Shown here piece by piece: positions 7,903-18,055 of a stretch of DNA of 64,000 bases (its first letter is position 1; each line of letters begins with the position of its first letter). Position numbers and translations under genes: made by a program. The notes beneath the pieces were generated by a model. It had not been told where the DNA came from. It did no database searches and saw nothing but the letters and a program-made list of their open reading frames with translations. This DNA is from Lachnospiraceae bacterium (GTDB lineage Bacteria; Bacillota; Clostridia; Lachnospirales; Lachnospiraceae). The stretch spans positions 62,001 to 126,000 of the forward strand of contig JAFOVD010000027.1 of NCBI GenBank assembly GCA_017392525.1. The letters run 5' to 3'.

Positions 7903-10900
7903 ATGGATAGACCTTTCTTCGAGGTATTTTCTAATTTAACAGTGGACAAGGATTTGGAATCGTTTTTAGAAAACGCTTCCATTTCCAAGGTTGCCACAAA
8001 TGCAAATCGAGATTCCATGCGTATTTATATGGAATGTAATGATTTGGTACCAAAGAGAAGGATTTGGAAACTGGAAGAAGAGATTAAAAAGCAGTATTTC
8101 AGTCGCCAAAATCTGAACGTAAATATAATAGAGAAGTTTCGACTGTCAGAACAGTATAATTCCGAAAAGCTGTACGAAATCTATAAGGATAGTATTCTAG
8201 AAGAGATTTATCGTAACAGCTCTGTTTTGTTTGGTCTTTTAAAGAAGGCAGATTTTCATTTTGTTGATGGGCAGACGTTAGAGATTACGTTAGAGGATAT
8301 TTTTCTTGCACATCAGAGCGAACCTGAAATCTGTCTTATATTGTATAAAATTTTCCAGGATCGTTGCGGTCAGGATTTAAGAATTACTTTTCAATACAAG
8401 GATACAGAGAAATCTAAGTATCTTGAAAACAGTAATAAGGTAATTGATAACCTTGTTCATTCTATAGTTAAACGATATGAAGAGGCATCAAGTGCAAATG
8501 AATTTATGAACGAGGACGATGGTACAGAAGAGAAGAAGCAGAAAGCAGATCATCGTGCCAGACCGAAGAAGGAGAATAGTGGATTTGATAAGAATGTGAA
8601 GGTGAAAAATCCCTATGAAAAATCTGAAGGCCCTCGTAGTTCATCTCTAAAGAGATCCAGCAATCCGGATGTGTTCTATGGGCGAGATATTGATGGTGAT
8701 CCTATGCCGATTGAACAGATTCAGGGCGAGATGGGTGATGTAATTATTCGTGGTAAGATTCTCGATTTCGAGGATAAGGAATTCCAGGAAGGTGCAAAAT
8801 CCATTCTGATGTTTAATATTACGGATGAAACGGATACGATTCAGGTGAAAATTTTTGTTCGACGAGAGCAAAAGGAGGACATTGTTCCAAATTTGGCACC
8901 GGGTAACTTTATCAAAGTTCATGGTGTTGCTGCTATGGATAATTACAGTCATGAAGTTGCTATTTCCTCTGTTCGTGGAATGATGAAGATTCAGGACTTT
9001 ATAGAAAAACGCATGGACCTTGCGGCAGAAAAACGAGTGGAGCTTCATTGTCATACAAAGATGTCAGATATGGATGCAGTAAGTAATGCATCAGATATCA
9101 TTAAACAGGCAATGGCATGGGGGCATAAGGCAATAGCAATCACCGACCATGGCGCTGTGCAGGCCTTCCCGGAAGCTTTTCATACAGTGGGTTCAGGTTC
9201 TGAGTTTAAGGTGATTTATGGAATAGAGGCCTATTTAGTTGATGATGAAAAATCAATTGTTACAGATTCGCACAACCAGAGTATAGATGATGCTTATGTT
9301 GTCTTTGATATAGAGACAACAGGGTTTTCTGCCGATCGTAATAAGATTATTGAAATTGGTGCGGTTAAGGTTGAAAATGGAGTGATTACAGATCGATTTT
9401 CGGAGTTTATCAATCCAAAGACACCGATTCCTTTTAAAATCACGGAGTTAACAAGTATTCGTGACGATATGGTTATGTCGGCTCCTACTGTAGATGTGAT
9501 TTTGCCTAGATTTATGGAGTTTTCCAAGGGATGTATTATGGTTGCACATAATGCAGACTTTGATATGAGTTTTATAAAAAAGAATTGTAAGGATTTAAAT
9601 CTGGAGTGTAATGATACCTATCTGGATACGGTGGAATTGTCAAAGTTTTTGATTCCAAATCTTAGCAATTATAAGCTTCAGACTGTTGCAAAAGCACTGA
9701 ATGTTTCCCTGGAACATCACCATAGAGCGGTGGATGATGCAGAATGTACTGCTCAGTTTTTTGTAAAAGAGATTGAGATGCTTCGTTCTAGAGGGCTTAC
9801 TACTCTGGATATGATTAATGACGCAGATGAAAAGGGCGTAGAAGCTATTCGAAAGCTTCATCCGAATCACTGTATTATTCTGGCGAAAAATGATATAGGA
9901 CGTATTAATCTGTACCGTCTGGTATCGGATTCAAATCTGATTTATTACAATCGTCGTCCGAAAATGCCAAAGAGTTTGATACGTAAATACAGGGAAGGAT
10001 TAATTCTGGGTTCGGCCTGTTCAGAAGGAGAATTATATTCTGCTATTCTAAATGGTCGTCCGGAGCAGGAAATTACAAAGATAGCTTCTTTCTATGATTT
10101 TCTGGAGATTCAGCCGGTGGGTAATAATAACTATATGATCGAATCGGATGATATAGCGATTAATTCCGTGGAAGAATTACAGGATATTAATAGACGAATT
10201 GTAAAACTTGGAGAGACTTTGAATAAGCCGGTTTGTGCGACTTGCGATGTTCATTTCTTAAATCCAAAAGATGAAATCTATCGTAGAATTATTCAAACGG
10301 GTAACGGTTTTAAGGATGCTGATCAACAGCCGCCACTATATCTTCATACCACACAGGAGATGTTGGACGAGTTTGCTTATCTTGGCTCAGATAAGGCGGA
10401 GGAGGTTGTCATTAAGAATACGAATATGATTGCAGATATGTGCGATTATATTGAGCCTGTTCGTCCGGACAAATGTCCTCCCCAAATCGAAAATGATGCC
10501 CAGATGCTTCGAACTATTTGTGAAACCCGTGCTCACGAGATTTACGGACCAGATCTCCCGGAACCTGTTTCTGCCAGATTGGAGCGAGAACTGAATTCCA
10601 TTATTGGAAATGGTTACGCGGTTATGTATATTATCGCTCAGAAACTTGTTTGGAAATCGGTGGAGGATGGATATCTGGTTGGGTCCCGAGGTTCAGTTGG
10701 TTCATCCTTTGTTGCGACTATGGCCGGAATTACGGAAGTAAATCCTCTTAGCGCACATTATGTTTGCCACCATTGTCATTATTCTGATTTTGATTCTGAA
10801 GAGGTAAAACAGTATAGCGGTCGAGCTGGAGCAGATATGCCGGATAAGAAATGTCCGGTATGTGGGGCAGACTTGGATAAATTGGGATTTGATATTCCAT

Positions 10901-12396
10901 TTGAAACGTTCCTTGGATTTAAAGGAAATAAAGAGCCGGATATCGATCTTAATTTCTCCGGAGATTATCAGGCAAAGGCCCACAGATATACAGAGGTTAT
11001 TTTTGGAGCAGGACAGACATTTAAAGCCGGAACAATCGGTACTCTTGCAGAAAAAACTGCATATGGATATATCTTAAAGTATTTTGAGGAACATGGACAA
11101 CATAAGCGTTCTGCAGAAATAAATCGTATTGTTGGTGGCTGCACAGGAGTTCGTAGAACTACAGGACAGCATCCGGGTGGTATTATTGTTCTTCCTACCG
11201 GGGAAGAGATTAATACATTTACTCCGGTTCAGCATCCGGCAAATGATATGACATCCGACGTTATTACAACGCATTTCGATTACCATTCGATTGATAGTAA
11301 CCTTCTGAAACTTGATATTCTTGGACATGATGATCCTACCATGATCCGTATGTTAGAGGATTTGACGGGACTCGATGCCACTACAATTCCTCTGGATGAC
11401 AAGGCGGTAATGTCCTTGTTTAAAAATACGGATGCATTGGGATTACATGGAGAGAAGCTTTGGAAGAATACGACAATGGGAACTCTTGGTATTCCGGAAT
11501 TTGGTACTGACTTTGCGATGGGATTGCTGAAGGATGCAAAACCGACAGAGTTTTCCGATTTGATTCGTATATCTGGTTTGTCTCATGGTACAGATGTATG
11601 GCAGGGCAATGCGGAAGTGTTGATTAAAGAAGGAATTGCAACGATTTCAACAGCCATCTGTTGTCGAGATGATATCATGGTATACTTGATTCATAAGGGG
11701 CTGGATTCAGAAGAGTCCTTTACCATTATGGAGAGGGTTCGAAAAGGTATTGTTGCAAAGGGTAAATGTAAGGAATGGGATCAGTACAAGAAGGATATGG
11801 AAGATCATGGTGTTCCGGACTGGTACATTGAATCTTGTAAGAAAATCAAGTATATGTTCCCGAAAGCCCATGCGGCAGCTTATGTAATGATGGCATGGAG
11901 AATTGCTTATTGTAAGGTATATTATCCCCTTGCATATTATGCGGCATATTTTAGTATTCGAGCCAAGGCCTTTGACTATGAGCTTATGTGTCTTGGTCGA
12001 GAAAAACTGGAATATAATATGGCGGCACTCGATAAAAAGCGACAGACAGAAAAACTTGCAAATAAGGAAGATGATACTTATGGTGATATGCGACTTGTGC
12101 AGGAAATGTATGCGCGTGGATATGAGTTCTTGCCAATGGACGTATATAAATCGGATGCCCGCTATTTCAAGGTAGTGGATGGAAAATTGCTTCCGCCCCT
12201 TAAGACACTTGCGGGAATGGGTGAATCTGCTGCAGAATCCCTGAGCATCGCTGCATCTCAGTCAAAATTCTTATCTAAAGACGATATGCGTGAGCGAGGA
12301 AAAGTTAGTAAAAATACTGCCGATAAACTGGTAGAATTAAAGATAGTAGATGATTTGCCGGAATCAAATCAGCTTTCGCTGTTTGATTTTCAATAG
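7903..12396 (+). CDS. polC: DNA polymerase III PolC-type (replicative, with 3'-5' exonuclease)
   Basis: Gram-positive replicative polymerase of 1497 residues. Domain order read from motifs: N-terminal region, OB-fold about 265-370, PHP domain beginning with VELHCHTKMSD near 380, and an inserted DEDDh exonuclease beginning with FDIETTG near 467. A four-Cys zinc module follows (CHHC near 954 and CPVC near 983), then the palm with the catalytic PDIDLNFSG near 1011. The C-terminus ends in QLSLFDFQ, a good sliding-clamp binding motif. It starts 3 nt after ispG. No frameshift is visible over 4.5 kb. Presence of PolC rather than only DnaE supports the Bacillota assignment. Confidence 0.97.
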   Translation: MDRPFFEVFSNLTVDKDLESFLENASISKVATNANRDSMRIYMECNDLVPKRRIWKLEEEIKKQYFSRQNLNVNIIEKFRLSEQYNSEKLYEIYKDSILEEIYRNSSVLFGLLKKADFHFVDGQTLEITLEDIFLAHQSEPEICLILYKIFQDRCGQDLRITFQYKDTEKSKYLENSNKVIDNLVHSIVKRYEEASSANEFMNEDDGTEEKKQKADHRARPKKENSGFDKNVKVKNPYEKSEGPRSSSLKRSSNPDVFYGRDIDGDPMPIEQIQGEMGDVIIRGKILDFEDKEFQEGAKSILMFNITDETDTIQVKIFVRREQKEDIVPNLAPGNFIKVHGVAAMDNYSHEVAISSVRGMMKIQDFIEKRMDLAAEKRVELHCHTKMSDMDAVSNASDIIKQAMAWGHKAIAITDHGAVQAFPEAFHTVGSGSEFKVIYGIEAYLVDDEKSIVTDSHNQSIDDAYVVFDIETTGFSADRNKIIEIGAVKVENGVITDRFSEFINPKTPIPFKITELTSIRDDMVMSAPTVDVILPRFMEFSKGCIMVAHNADFDMSFIKKNCKDLNLECNDTYLDTVELSKFLIPNLSNYKLQTVAKALNVSLEHHHRAVDDAECTAQFFVKEIEMLRSRGLTTLDMINDADEKGVEAIRKLHPNHCIILAKNDIGRINLYRLVSDSNLIYYNRRPKMPKSLIRKYREGLILGSACSEGELYSAILNGRPEQEITKIASFYDFLEIQPVGNNNYMIESDDIAINSVEELQDINRRIVKLGETLNKPVCATCDVHFLNPKDEIYRRIIQTGNGFKDADQQPPLYLHTTQEMLDEFAYLGSDKAEEVVIKNTNMIADMCDYIEPVRPDKCPPQIENDAQMLRTICETRAHEIYGPDLPEPVSARLERELNSIIGNGYAVMYIIAQKLVWKSVEDGYLVGSRGSVGSSFVATMAGITEVNPLSAHYVCHHCHYSDFDSEEVKQYSGRAGADMPDKKCPVCGADLDKLGFDIPFETFLGFKGNKEPDIDLNFSGDYQAKAHRYTEVIFGAGQTFKAGTIGTLAEKTAYGYILKYFEEHGQHKRSAEINRIVGGCTGVRRTTGQHPGGIIVLPTGEEINTFTPVQHPANDMTSDVITTHFDYHSIDSNLLKLDILGHDDPTMIRMLEDLTGLDATTIPLDDKAVMSLFKNTDALGLHGEKLWKNTTMGTLGIPEFGTDFAMGLLKDAKPTEFSDLIRISGLSHGTDVWQGNAEVLIKEGIATISTAICCRDDIMVYLIHKGLDSEESFTIMERVRKGIVAKGKCKEWDQYKKDMEDHGVPDWYIESCKKIKYMFPKAHAAAYVMMAWRIAYCKVYYPLAYYAAYFSIRAKAFDYELMCLGREKLEYNMAALDKKRQTEKLANKEDDTYGDMRLVQEMYARGYEFLPMDVYKSDARYFKVVDGKLLPPLKTLAGMGESAAESLSIAASQSKFLSKDDMRERGKVSKNTADKLVELKIVDDLPESNQLSLFDFQ

Positions 12397-12420
12397 GAAA
12401 AAAGAAAGAGGATTAGAAAC

Positions 12421-13554
12421 ATGAGAGATTTGTCAGAACTTCGAGTTGATATTGATGCAATAGATCATCAGATTTTGAAGCTCTATGAGGAGAGGTTAAA
12501 GCTCTCTGACGAAGTGGCTGTTTATAAAATAGCAAATCACAAGAATGTGTATGATAAGAAGAGAGAACAGGAGAAGCTGGATGCTTTGGCGTCTCTGGCT
12601 TCGGATGATTTTTCAAGAAAAGGGGTTCAGGAGCTGTTTGAGCAGATTATGTCCGGTAGCCGTAAGAAACAATATCGTATGCTTGCGGAAGCCGGATTGA
12701 TGGGACCAATCAATTATACATGTGTAGATGAATTTGATTTTTCAAATAAGACAGTTGTATATCAGGGCGTGGAAGGCGCATATAGTCAAGCTGCTACTTT
12801 TGAGTATTTCGGTGATGACATTGATAATTTCCCGGTGGGAACCTGGAGAGAGGCGATAGAAGCACTTCGTACCGGACGAGCAGATGCAGCTGTTCTTCCG
12901 ATTGAGAATTCTACAGCCGGTTCGGTTTATGAAAATTACGATTTATTGATGGAAAATGATGTAAATATTATTGGTGAGCAGATTATAACTATAAACCACT
13001 GCCTTTTGGGTGTACCGGGGAGTGATATTTCAAAGATTAGAAAAGTATATTCTCATCCGCAGGCTCTTATGCAATGCGAAGAATATCTTAAGAAGGCGCA
13101 TCCGGAATTTGATGTTATCTCACTGGAAAACACAGCAATGGCTGCGAAGAAGGTACGAGATGATAAAGATGAGACGGCGGCTGCAATTGCTGGACGTATC
13201 AATGGGAAGATATATGATTTGTCGATTTTGGAAGAGAATATTCAGGATCGAAATGATAATGAAACCAGATTTATTATTGTCAGCGGTGAGAAAAAGTATC
13301 GTAAGGATGCCAAGAAGGTGAGCCTCTGTATGGAACTTTCCAATGAGAAGGGTGCCTTATATCATGCCTTATCTCATTTTATTTTCAATGGTATAAATCT
13401 GAGTCGAATTGAATCAAGACCGATGAAGGATAGAGCCTGGGAGTATCGTTTCTTTATTGATTTGGAGGGGAATCTTCAGGAAGAAGATGTCTTACACGCG
13501 ATTCGAGGACTTCAGGAAGAGACGAATAAATTGCGTATTTTGGGAAATTATTAA
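12421..13554 (+). CDS. pheA: Bifunctional chorismate mutase / prephenate dehydratase (P-protein)
   Basis: Two steps of phenylalanine synthesis on one chain. Residues about 1-90 form an AroQ-type chorismate mutase (LRVDIDAIDHQILKLYEER). Residues about 108-285 form the prephenate dehydratase, with YQGVEGAYSQAA at its start, LPIENSTAGSV and NETRFIIV. The last 80 residues are an ACT domain (LSRIESRPMKDRAWEYRF) that normally senses phenylalanine for feedback inhibition. The gene starts 24 nt after polC. No attenuator or T-box is visible upstream, so control may rest on the ACT domain. Confidence 0.95.
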   Translation: MRDLSELRVDIDAIDHQILKLYEERLKLSDEVAVYKIANHKNVYDKKREQEKLDALASLASDDFSRKGVQELFEQIMSGSRKKQYRMLAEAGLMGPINYTCVDEFDFSNKTVVYQGVEGAYSQAATFEYFGDDIDNFPVGTWREAIEALRTGRADAAVLPIENSTAGSVYENYDLLMENDVNIIGEQIITINHCLLGVPGSDISKIRKVYSHPQALMQCEEYLKKAHPEFDVISLENTAMAAKKVRDDKDETAAAIAGRINGKIYDLSILEENIQDRNDNETRFIIVSGEKKYRKDAKKVSLCMELSNEKGALYHALSHFIFNGINLSRIESRPMKDRAWEYRFFIDLEGNLQEEDVLHAIRGLQEETNKLRILGNY

Positions 13555-13600
13555 GTCTAATTATTATTTATGAATGCTATTACGATTGGGGGCTGGGTAC

Positions 13601-15121
13601 ATGAAATTGTTTGCTTCTGTTTATATTGGTTCATATGAAATTATTCTAAAAATATTTGAGATATCCAAGGACCGACCTTTAAAGGAAGTGGATTGTCTTA
13701 GGATGTCTACGGATATTTTGAGAGAGATATATAATACCGGTAAGGTTAGTCTGGAAACAACAGAACAGCTCTGCAGTATTATTTCTGATATGCGTCGTAC
13801 TATGAAAGAGTACAAGGTGGATGCATCCAGGGTTTACGGCGGATATTTTTTCGGAAAGGCCGAAAATATACTCTTTGTGTTAGATCAGATTAGAATTAAA
13901 ACCAAGACAGAAGTGCAGATGCTTACTAATTCGGAACATCGTTTTTTAGGATATGAAGCCATTGCATCTACGAAACAGTTTGAAAACCTGATAGAGGATT
14001 CTGCGGTTATGGTAGATGTCGGCGGCGCTAGTTTGCAGATTACGTATTTTAAAAACAGTTCTCTTATAACTACCCAGCATGTAATGCTTGGAACCTATTC
14101 AATGCATCAATCGATTGAAAAGTTGAAAAATCTTCCGGATATGGAGAAACAGATTATTTCCTTAATTGATAAGGAGTTGGATAACTTTAAGACGATGTAT
14201 TTAAAAGGTGAACAGATAAAATATCTGATTATTCTTGGCGATGGCGTTATGCGAGTTGTAAAGAAACTGGTTTCTGAGTCTGATAATGACATTATTGAGA
14301 GGGACCGTTTATCCAATTATATGAAGAAGCTTCAAAAAAAATTATTTCATGCAATCTGGGATGATGATGTGACGGAAGTGTCCGGAGGCTCTCAGGATGA
14401 AGCGCTTCTTCTTTTGCACAGGGAGATACTTCATAAGATTCCGACGGAATATGTGGTTATTCCGGGAGTCAGTGTTTGCGAAGGAATTGCATATGATTAC
14501 GCCTATAAGACAGGTATGATGAAGCCAAACCACAACTTTGAAGAGGATGTTATGTCAGCCTCCTGGTATCTGGCAGATCGATTTGGAAGTTATAAACCAC
14601 ATCTTCAGGCATTGGAACAGTTCTCCATGGATATTTTCGACTCCATGAAGAAGTATCATGGTCTGACGGAGCGGGAACGCCTGTTAATGAGAGTTGTGTG
14701 TGTTCTTCATGATTGCGGCAAGTACATTTCCTTGTCTGAAGCAGCCGATTGCTCAGGCATGATTATTCGTTCAGCAGAAATTCTTGGATTGACACATAAG
14801 GAACGCGAGATGGTTGCTATGGTTGTGACATATAATCGAAAGGCTCTGGATCCTTATGAGGTGGTTGCATCTGCTTTTACAAAAAAGGAATATACGGTTA
14901 TTGTGAAGCTGCTTGCTATATTAAAGGTTGCCAATGCAATGGATAGAAGCCATAAGCAGCGGTTAAAGCATGTTAAGATGAACGTTAGAAATGACCAGTT
15001 GTTTATTTCGATAGAAGCAGATGATTCTATTTCTCTGGAGAAAGGTTTATTTAGAGAGAAAGCGGATTTCTTCCAAAGGGTATTTGCTGTTCGACCGGTG
15101 ATAAAAGAGAAACGTATGTAA
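13601..15121 (+). CDS. ppx: Exopolyphosphatase (Ppx/GppA) with C-terminal HD domain
   Basis: Predicted to hydrolyse terminal phosphates of polyphosphate, or pppGpp as the alternative family activity. The N-terminal two-thirds is an actin-like ASKHA fold with VMVDVGGASLQI as the nucleotide/phosphate motif. The C-terminal part contains an HD motif (LHDCGKY near residue 369), as in long Ppx proteins. I take ATG 13601 after a GGGGG-type ribosome site; ATG 13574 would add nine residues without family resemblance. ppk1 follows after 15 nt, which favours polyphosphate as the substrate. Which of the two activities dominates cannot be decided from sequence. Confidence 0.87.
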   Translation: MKLFASVYIGSYEIILKIFEISKDRPLKEVDCLRMSTDILREIYNTGKVSLETTEQLCSIISDMRRTMKEYKVDASRVYGGYFFGKAENILFVLDQIRIKTKTEVQMLTNSEHRFLGYEAIASTKQFENLIEDSAVMVDVGGASLQITYFKNSSLITTQHVMLGTYSMHQSIEKLKNLPDMEKQIISLIDKELDNFKTMYLKGEQIKYLIILGDGVMRVVKKLVSESDNDIIERDRLSNYMKKLQKKLFHAIWDDDVTEVSGGSQDEALLLLHREILHKIPTEYVVIPGVSVCEGIAYDYAYKTGMMKPNHNFEEDVMSASWYLADRFGSYKPHLQALEQFSMDIFDSMKKYHGLTERERLLMRVVCVLHDCGKYISLSEAADCSGMIIRSAEILGLTHKEREMVAMVVTYNRKALDPYEVVASAFTKKEYTVIVKLLAILKVANAMDRSHKQRLKHVKMNVRNDQLFISIEADDSISLEKGLFREKADFFQRVFAVRPVIKEKRM

Positions 15122-15136
15122 TGAGGGGGTGCAGAT

Positions 15137-17326
15137 ATGAAGGTTGAATATGATGATGCGAAGTACTATTACAATAGAGAGCTTAGCTGGCTCAGATTCA
15201 ATACGCGAATTCTGAATGAAGCAAGAGATAAGTCGATTCCACTGTTGGAAAGATTAAAGTTTCTGGGAATCACTGCATCTAATCTGGATGAGTTTTTTAT
15301 GGTTCGTGTAGCATCTCTTAAAGATATGGTACATGCGGATTACAAGAAATGTGATATTTCCGGATTAACGGCGACAGAGCAGTTGGAGGCAATTAATAAA
15401 GAGGCAAAGGAATTTGTTTCTACACAGTATTCCACTTACAATCGTTCCTTAAAACCGGCTTTAAAGAAGCAGGGAATACAACTTATAGATGCGTATGAGG
15501 ATTTGACGGAGGAACAGGGTTCCTTTGTGGATCATTATTTTCAGGAGAATGTTTATCCTGTTTTGACTCCTATGGCGGTGGATGCATCCAGACCGTTTCC
15601 GTTGATTCAGAATAAGACATTAAATATCGTATCCCTTCTTAGAACAAGAAAGGGTGGCGCCGGATTACATAAGAGTAAATCGAAAAAACAGGAACTTGAA
15701 TTTGCAACGATTCAGGTGCCGTCTGTTCTTCCCAGATTGGTTCCGATACCACCTGCGGATGGTTATCAAAGTGCATTTATTCTTTTGGAACAGATAATGG
15801 AGAAAAACATTGATGTTTTGTATTTAAACTATGATGTAATCTGTTCCTATCCTTATCGTGTTATGAGAAATGCTGACCTTTCCTTTGATGAGGATGATGC
15901 TGCAGATCTTTTAAAGGAGATTGAAAAACAGCTAAAGAAACGACAATGGGGAGAGGTAATTCGTCTTGAAGTAGAAGAGACGATTGATAAGCGTCTCCTT
16001 CGGCTGTTAAAAGAAAATCTTCATGTAAAGTCTGAAGACGTTTTTTCTATTAATGGCCCTATTGATTTGACGGTGCTATCTAAATTGTTTGGATTACATG
16101 GTTATGATCATCTTCGCTATGAGCCATATGAACCTAAGACAAATGGTCGATTGTTAAATAAAAAGGATCTGTTTTCTGAACTTCGAAAGGGTGATATTTT
16201 TCTACATCATCCATATGAAAGCTTTGAACCGGTGGTTAATCTTATTCGTCAGGCAGCAGAGGATCCGGATGTGCTTGCTATCAAGCAGACCCTTTATCGA
16301 GTGAGCGGTAATTCGCCAATTATTGCAGCCCTTGCCAGGGCGGCAGAGAATGGAAAGCAGGTTACGGTTCTTGTAGAACTTAAGGCCAGATTTGATGAAG
16401 AAAATAATATTGTTTGGGCGAAGAAGCTGGAGAAAGCAGGTTGTCATGTTATTTATGGAATTGTCGGCCTGAAGACCCATTGTAAAATTGCTTTGATTGT
16501 ACGGAGAGAAGAGGATGGAATCAAGCGTTATGTACATCTTGGTACGGGCAATTACAATGATTCTACTGCAAAGCTATATACAGATTGCGGCCTGTTTACC
16601 TGTTCTGAGGCAATTGGCGAGGATGCAACGGCGGTATTCAATATGCTTTCCGGTTATTCAGAGCCGAAACAGTGGCATAAATTGATTGTTGCTCCGATTT
16701 GGATGAGGAAGAAATTTTATGCGTTAATTGACCGTGAGATTACACATGCAAAGAATGGACAGGATGCGCAGATCATTGCGAAAATGAATAGTTTATGTGA
16801 TAAAGGGATTATTTCTAAGCTCTATGAGGCGTCTGCTGCAGGAGTTCAAATACAATTGATTGTCCGCGGCATCTGCTGTCTCAAGGTTGGAATTCCTGGA
16901 GTCAGTGATAATATTCAGGTGTCATCTATTGTGGGTAATTTCCTGGAACACAGTAGAATGTTTTATTTTTATAATGGCGGAGCAGAAGAAGTTTATATGG
17001 GATCTGCTGATTGGATGCCACGTAATCTGGATAAACGTGTTGAAATTATTTTCCCGGTTGAGGATGCCAGGTGTATTGCCAAGGCGAAGCATATCCTGGA
17101 TATCCAACTGCAGGATAATCTAAAGGCTTATTATTTGAAGAAAGATGGCAGCTATGTTAGATTGGATAAGCGTGGCAAGAAACTCTGTAGTGCACAGAAG
17201 ACGTTTGCGATGGAATCGTCAAAAAACACTTTAGAGGCAAGGGATGAGCGCAGTAGAAGAATATTTACACCGATCTTTGCTGCAGATATTGAATCCTCCA
17301 ATAGAACGGAGCCGGATGAAGAATAA
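15137..17326 (+). CDS. ppk1: Polyphosphate kinase 1
   Basis: Reversibly polymerises the ATP gamma-phosphate into polyphosphate. The N-domain begins with YYNRELSWLRFN. The phospholipase-D-like catalytic half carries the HLGTGNYND motif near residue 466, whose His is the expected autophosphorylation site, and a second conserved His in LEHSRMFYFYN near residue 604. The length of 729 residues is typical. GAGGGGG lies upstream and the spacing to ppx is 15 nt, so synthesis and degradation of polyphosphate are encoded together. The last 30 residues are low complexity. Confidence 0.96.
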   Translation: MKVEYDDAKYYYNRELSWLRFNTRILNEARDKSIPLLERLKFLGITASNLDEFFMVRVASLKDMVHADYKKCDISGLTATEQLEAINKEAKEFVSTQYSTYNRSLKPALKKQGIQLIDAYEDLTEEQGSFVDHYFQENVYPVLTPMAVDASRPFPLIQNKTLNIVSLLRTRKGGAGLHKSKSKKQELEFATIQVPSVLPRLVPIPPADGYQSAFILLEQIMEKNIDVLYLNYDVICSYPYRVMRNADLSFDEDDAADLLKEIEKQLKKRQWGEVIRLEVEETIDKRLLRLLKENLHVKSEDVFSINGPIDLTVLSKLFGLHGYDHLRYEPYEPKTNGRLLNKKDLFSELRKGDIFLHHPYESFEPVVNLIRQAAEDPDVLAIKQTLYRVSGNSPIIAALARAAENGKQVTVLVELKARFDEENNIVWAKKLEKAGCHVIYGIVGLKTHCKIALIVRREEDGIKRYVHLGTGNYNDSTAKLYTDCGLFTCSEAIGEDATAVFNMLSGYSEPKQWHKLIVAPIWMRKKFYALIDREITHAKNGQDAQIIAKMNSLCDKGIISKLYEASAAGVQIQLIVRGICCLKVGIPGVSDNIQVSSIVGNFLEHSRMFYFYNGGAEEVYMGSADWMPRNLDKRVEIIFPVEDARCIAKAKHILDIQLQDNLKAYYLKKDGSYVRLDKRGKKLCSAQKTFAMESSKNTLEARDERSRRIFTPIFAADIESSNRTEPDEE

Positions 17327-17357
17327 AAATATGTTGCAAATACTTATAAAATAGGTG

Positions 17358-17386
17358 TTGACGAGGGTGAAGATGTGTGATATTCT
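17358..17386 (+). promoter_or_regulatory. SigA-type promoter of the infC-rpmI-rplT operon
   Basis: TTGACG (17358-17363) and TATTCT (17381-17386) are separated by 17 nt. Transcription would start near 17393, just before the leader RNA described next. Confidence 0.7.
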
Positions 17387-17392
17387 ATCAGA

Positions 17393-17516
17393 GTTGTAAC
17401 AAGTAGAGTATCCACTCTCACCTAAGCGTAACCAAGCGACTTAGCGTCAACATTTTTACATGAATTGTGAATTTGTAAATGTGGATAGTCTGCCTATCCA
17501 CATTTTTTTAATTTTC
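17393..17516 (+). promoter_or_regulatory. L20-type autoregulatory leader of infC-rpmI-rplT
   Basis: The 5' leader between the promoter and infC has the layout known for Bacillota L20 leaders, where ribosomal protein L20 causes premature termination. TATCCAC at 17409-17415 is complementary to GTGGATA at 17481-17487, which is also the 5' arm of the terminator, so the two pairings exclude each other. CATTTTTAC near 17450 can also pair with GTAAATG just 5' of that arm. CTAAG/CTTAG around 17422-17442 forms a middle stem. The infC-rpmI-rplT order supports the call. I did not match it to a covariance model. Confidence 0.75.
17477..17509 (+). terminator. Leader terminator of the infC operon
   Basis: Up to 12-bp stem (core ATGTGGATAG with CTATCCACAT), a TCTGC loop and a run of seven T residues. 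It lies upstream of the infC ribosome site, so it acts as an attenuator rather than an end-of-operon terminator. Confidence 0.85.
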
Positions 17517-17530
17517 GGAGGTGAAAGACC

Positions 17531-18037
17531 ATTAGCGATTTAATGATCAATGAACAGATTCGTGACCGCGAGGTTCGTGTAATCAGTTCAGATGGGGAAC
17601 AATTAGGAATTATGTCTGCAAGAGACGCTTACAAACTGGCACAGGAACAGGATCTTGATTTGGTAAAGGTATCACCAAATGCAAAGCCGCCTGTTTGCAA
17701 GATTATTGATTACGGTAAGTATCGTTATGAATTGGCTCGTAAAGAAAAAGAGGCTAAGAAGAAGCAGAAGACGATTGAAATGAAAGAAATTCGTCTTTCT
17801 CCAAACATTGATAGCAATGATCTTAATACCAAGATGAATAACGCAAGAAAATTCCTTGCAAAAGGAAACAAAGTCAAGGTTACACTTCGTTTCCGTGGAC
17901 GTGAGATGGCTCACATTCAGAGCAGTAAACATATTTTAGATGATATTGCTAAGAGCATGGAAGATGTTGCAACAGTGGAGAAAGCACCTAAGCAGGAAGG
18001 TCGTTCGATCAGTATGGTGCTGGCGGAAAAACGTTAA
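17531..18037 (+). CDS. infC: Translation initiation factor IF-3 (ATT start)
   Basis: IF-3 binds the 30S subunit and proofreads start codons. I place the start at ATT 17531, giving protein MSDLMINEQIRDREV. GGAGGTG at 17517-17523 is 7 nt from this ATT but 19 nt from the in-frame ATG at 17543, and AUU is the known autoregulatory start of infC in many bacteria. The N- and C-terminal domains are complete (168 residues), with KVSPNAKPPVCKIIDYGKYR in the N-domain. rpmI and rplT follow in the standard order. Confidence 0.96.
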   Translation: MSDLMINEQIRDREVRVISSDGEQLGIMSARDAYKLAQEQDLDLVKVSPNAKPPVCKIIDYGKYRYELARKEKEAKKKQKTIEMKEIRLSPNIDSNDLNTKMNNARKFLAKGNKVKVTLRFRGREMAHIQSSKHILDDIAKSMEDVATVEKAPKQEGRSISMVLAEKR

Positions 18038-18055
18038 TTTAGGAGGATATGTATT

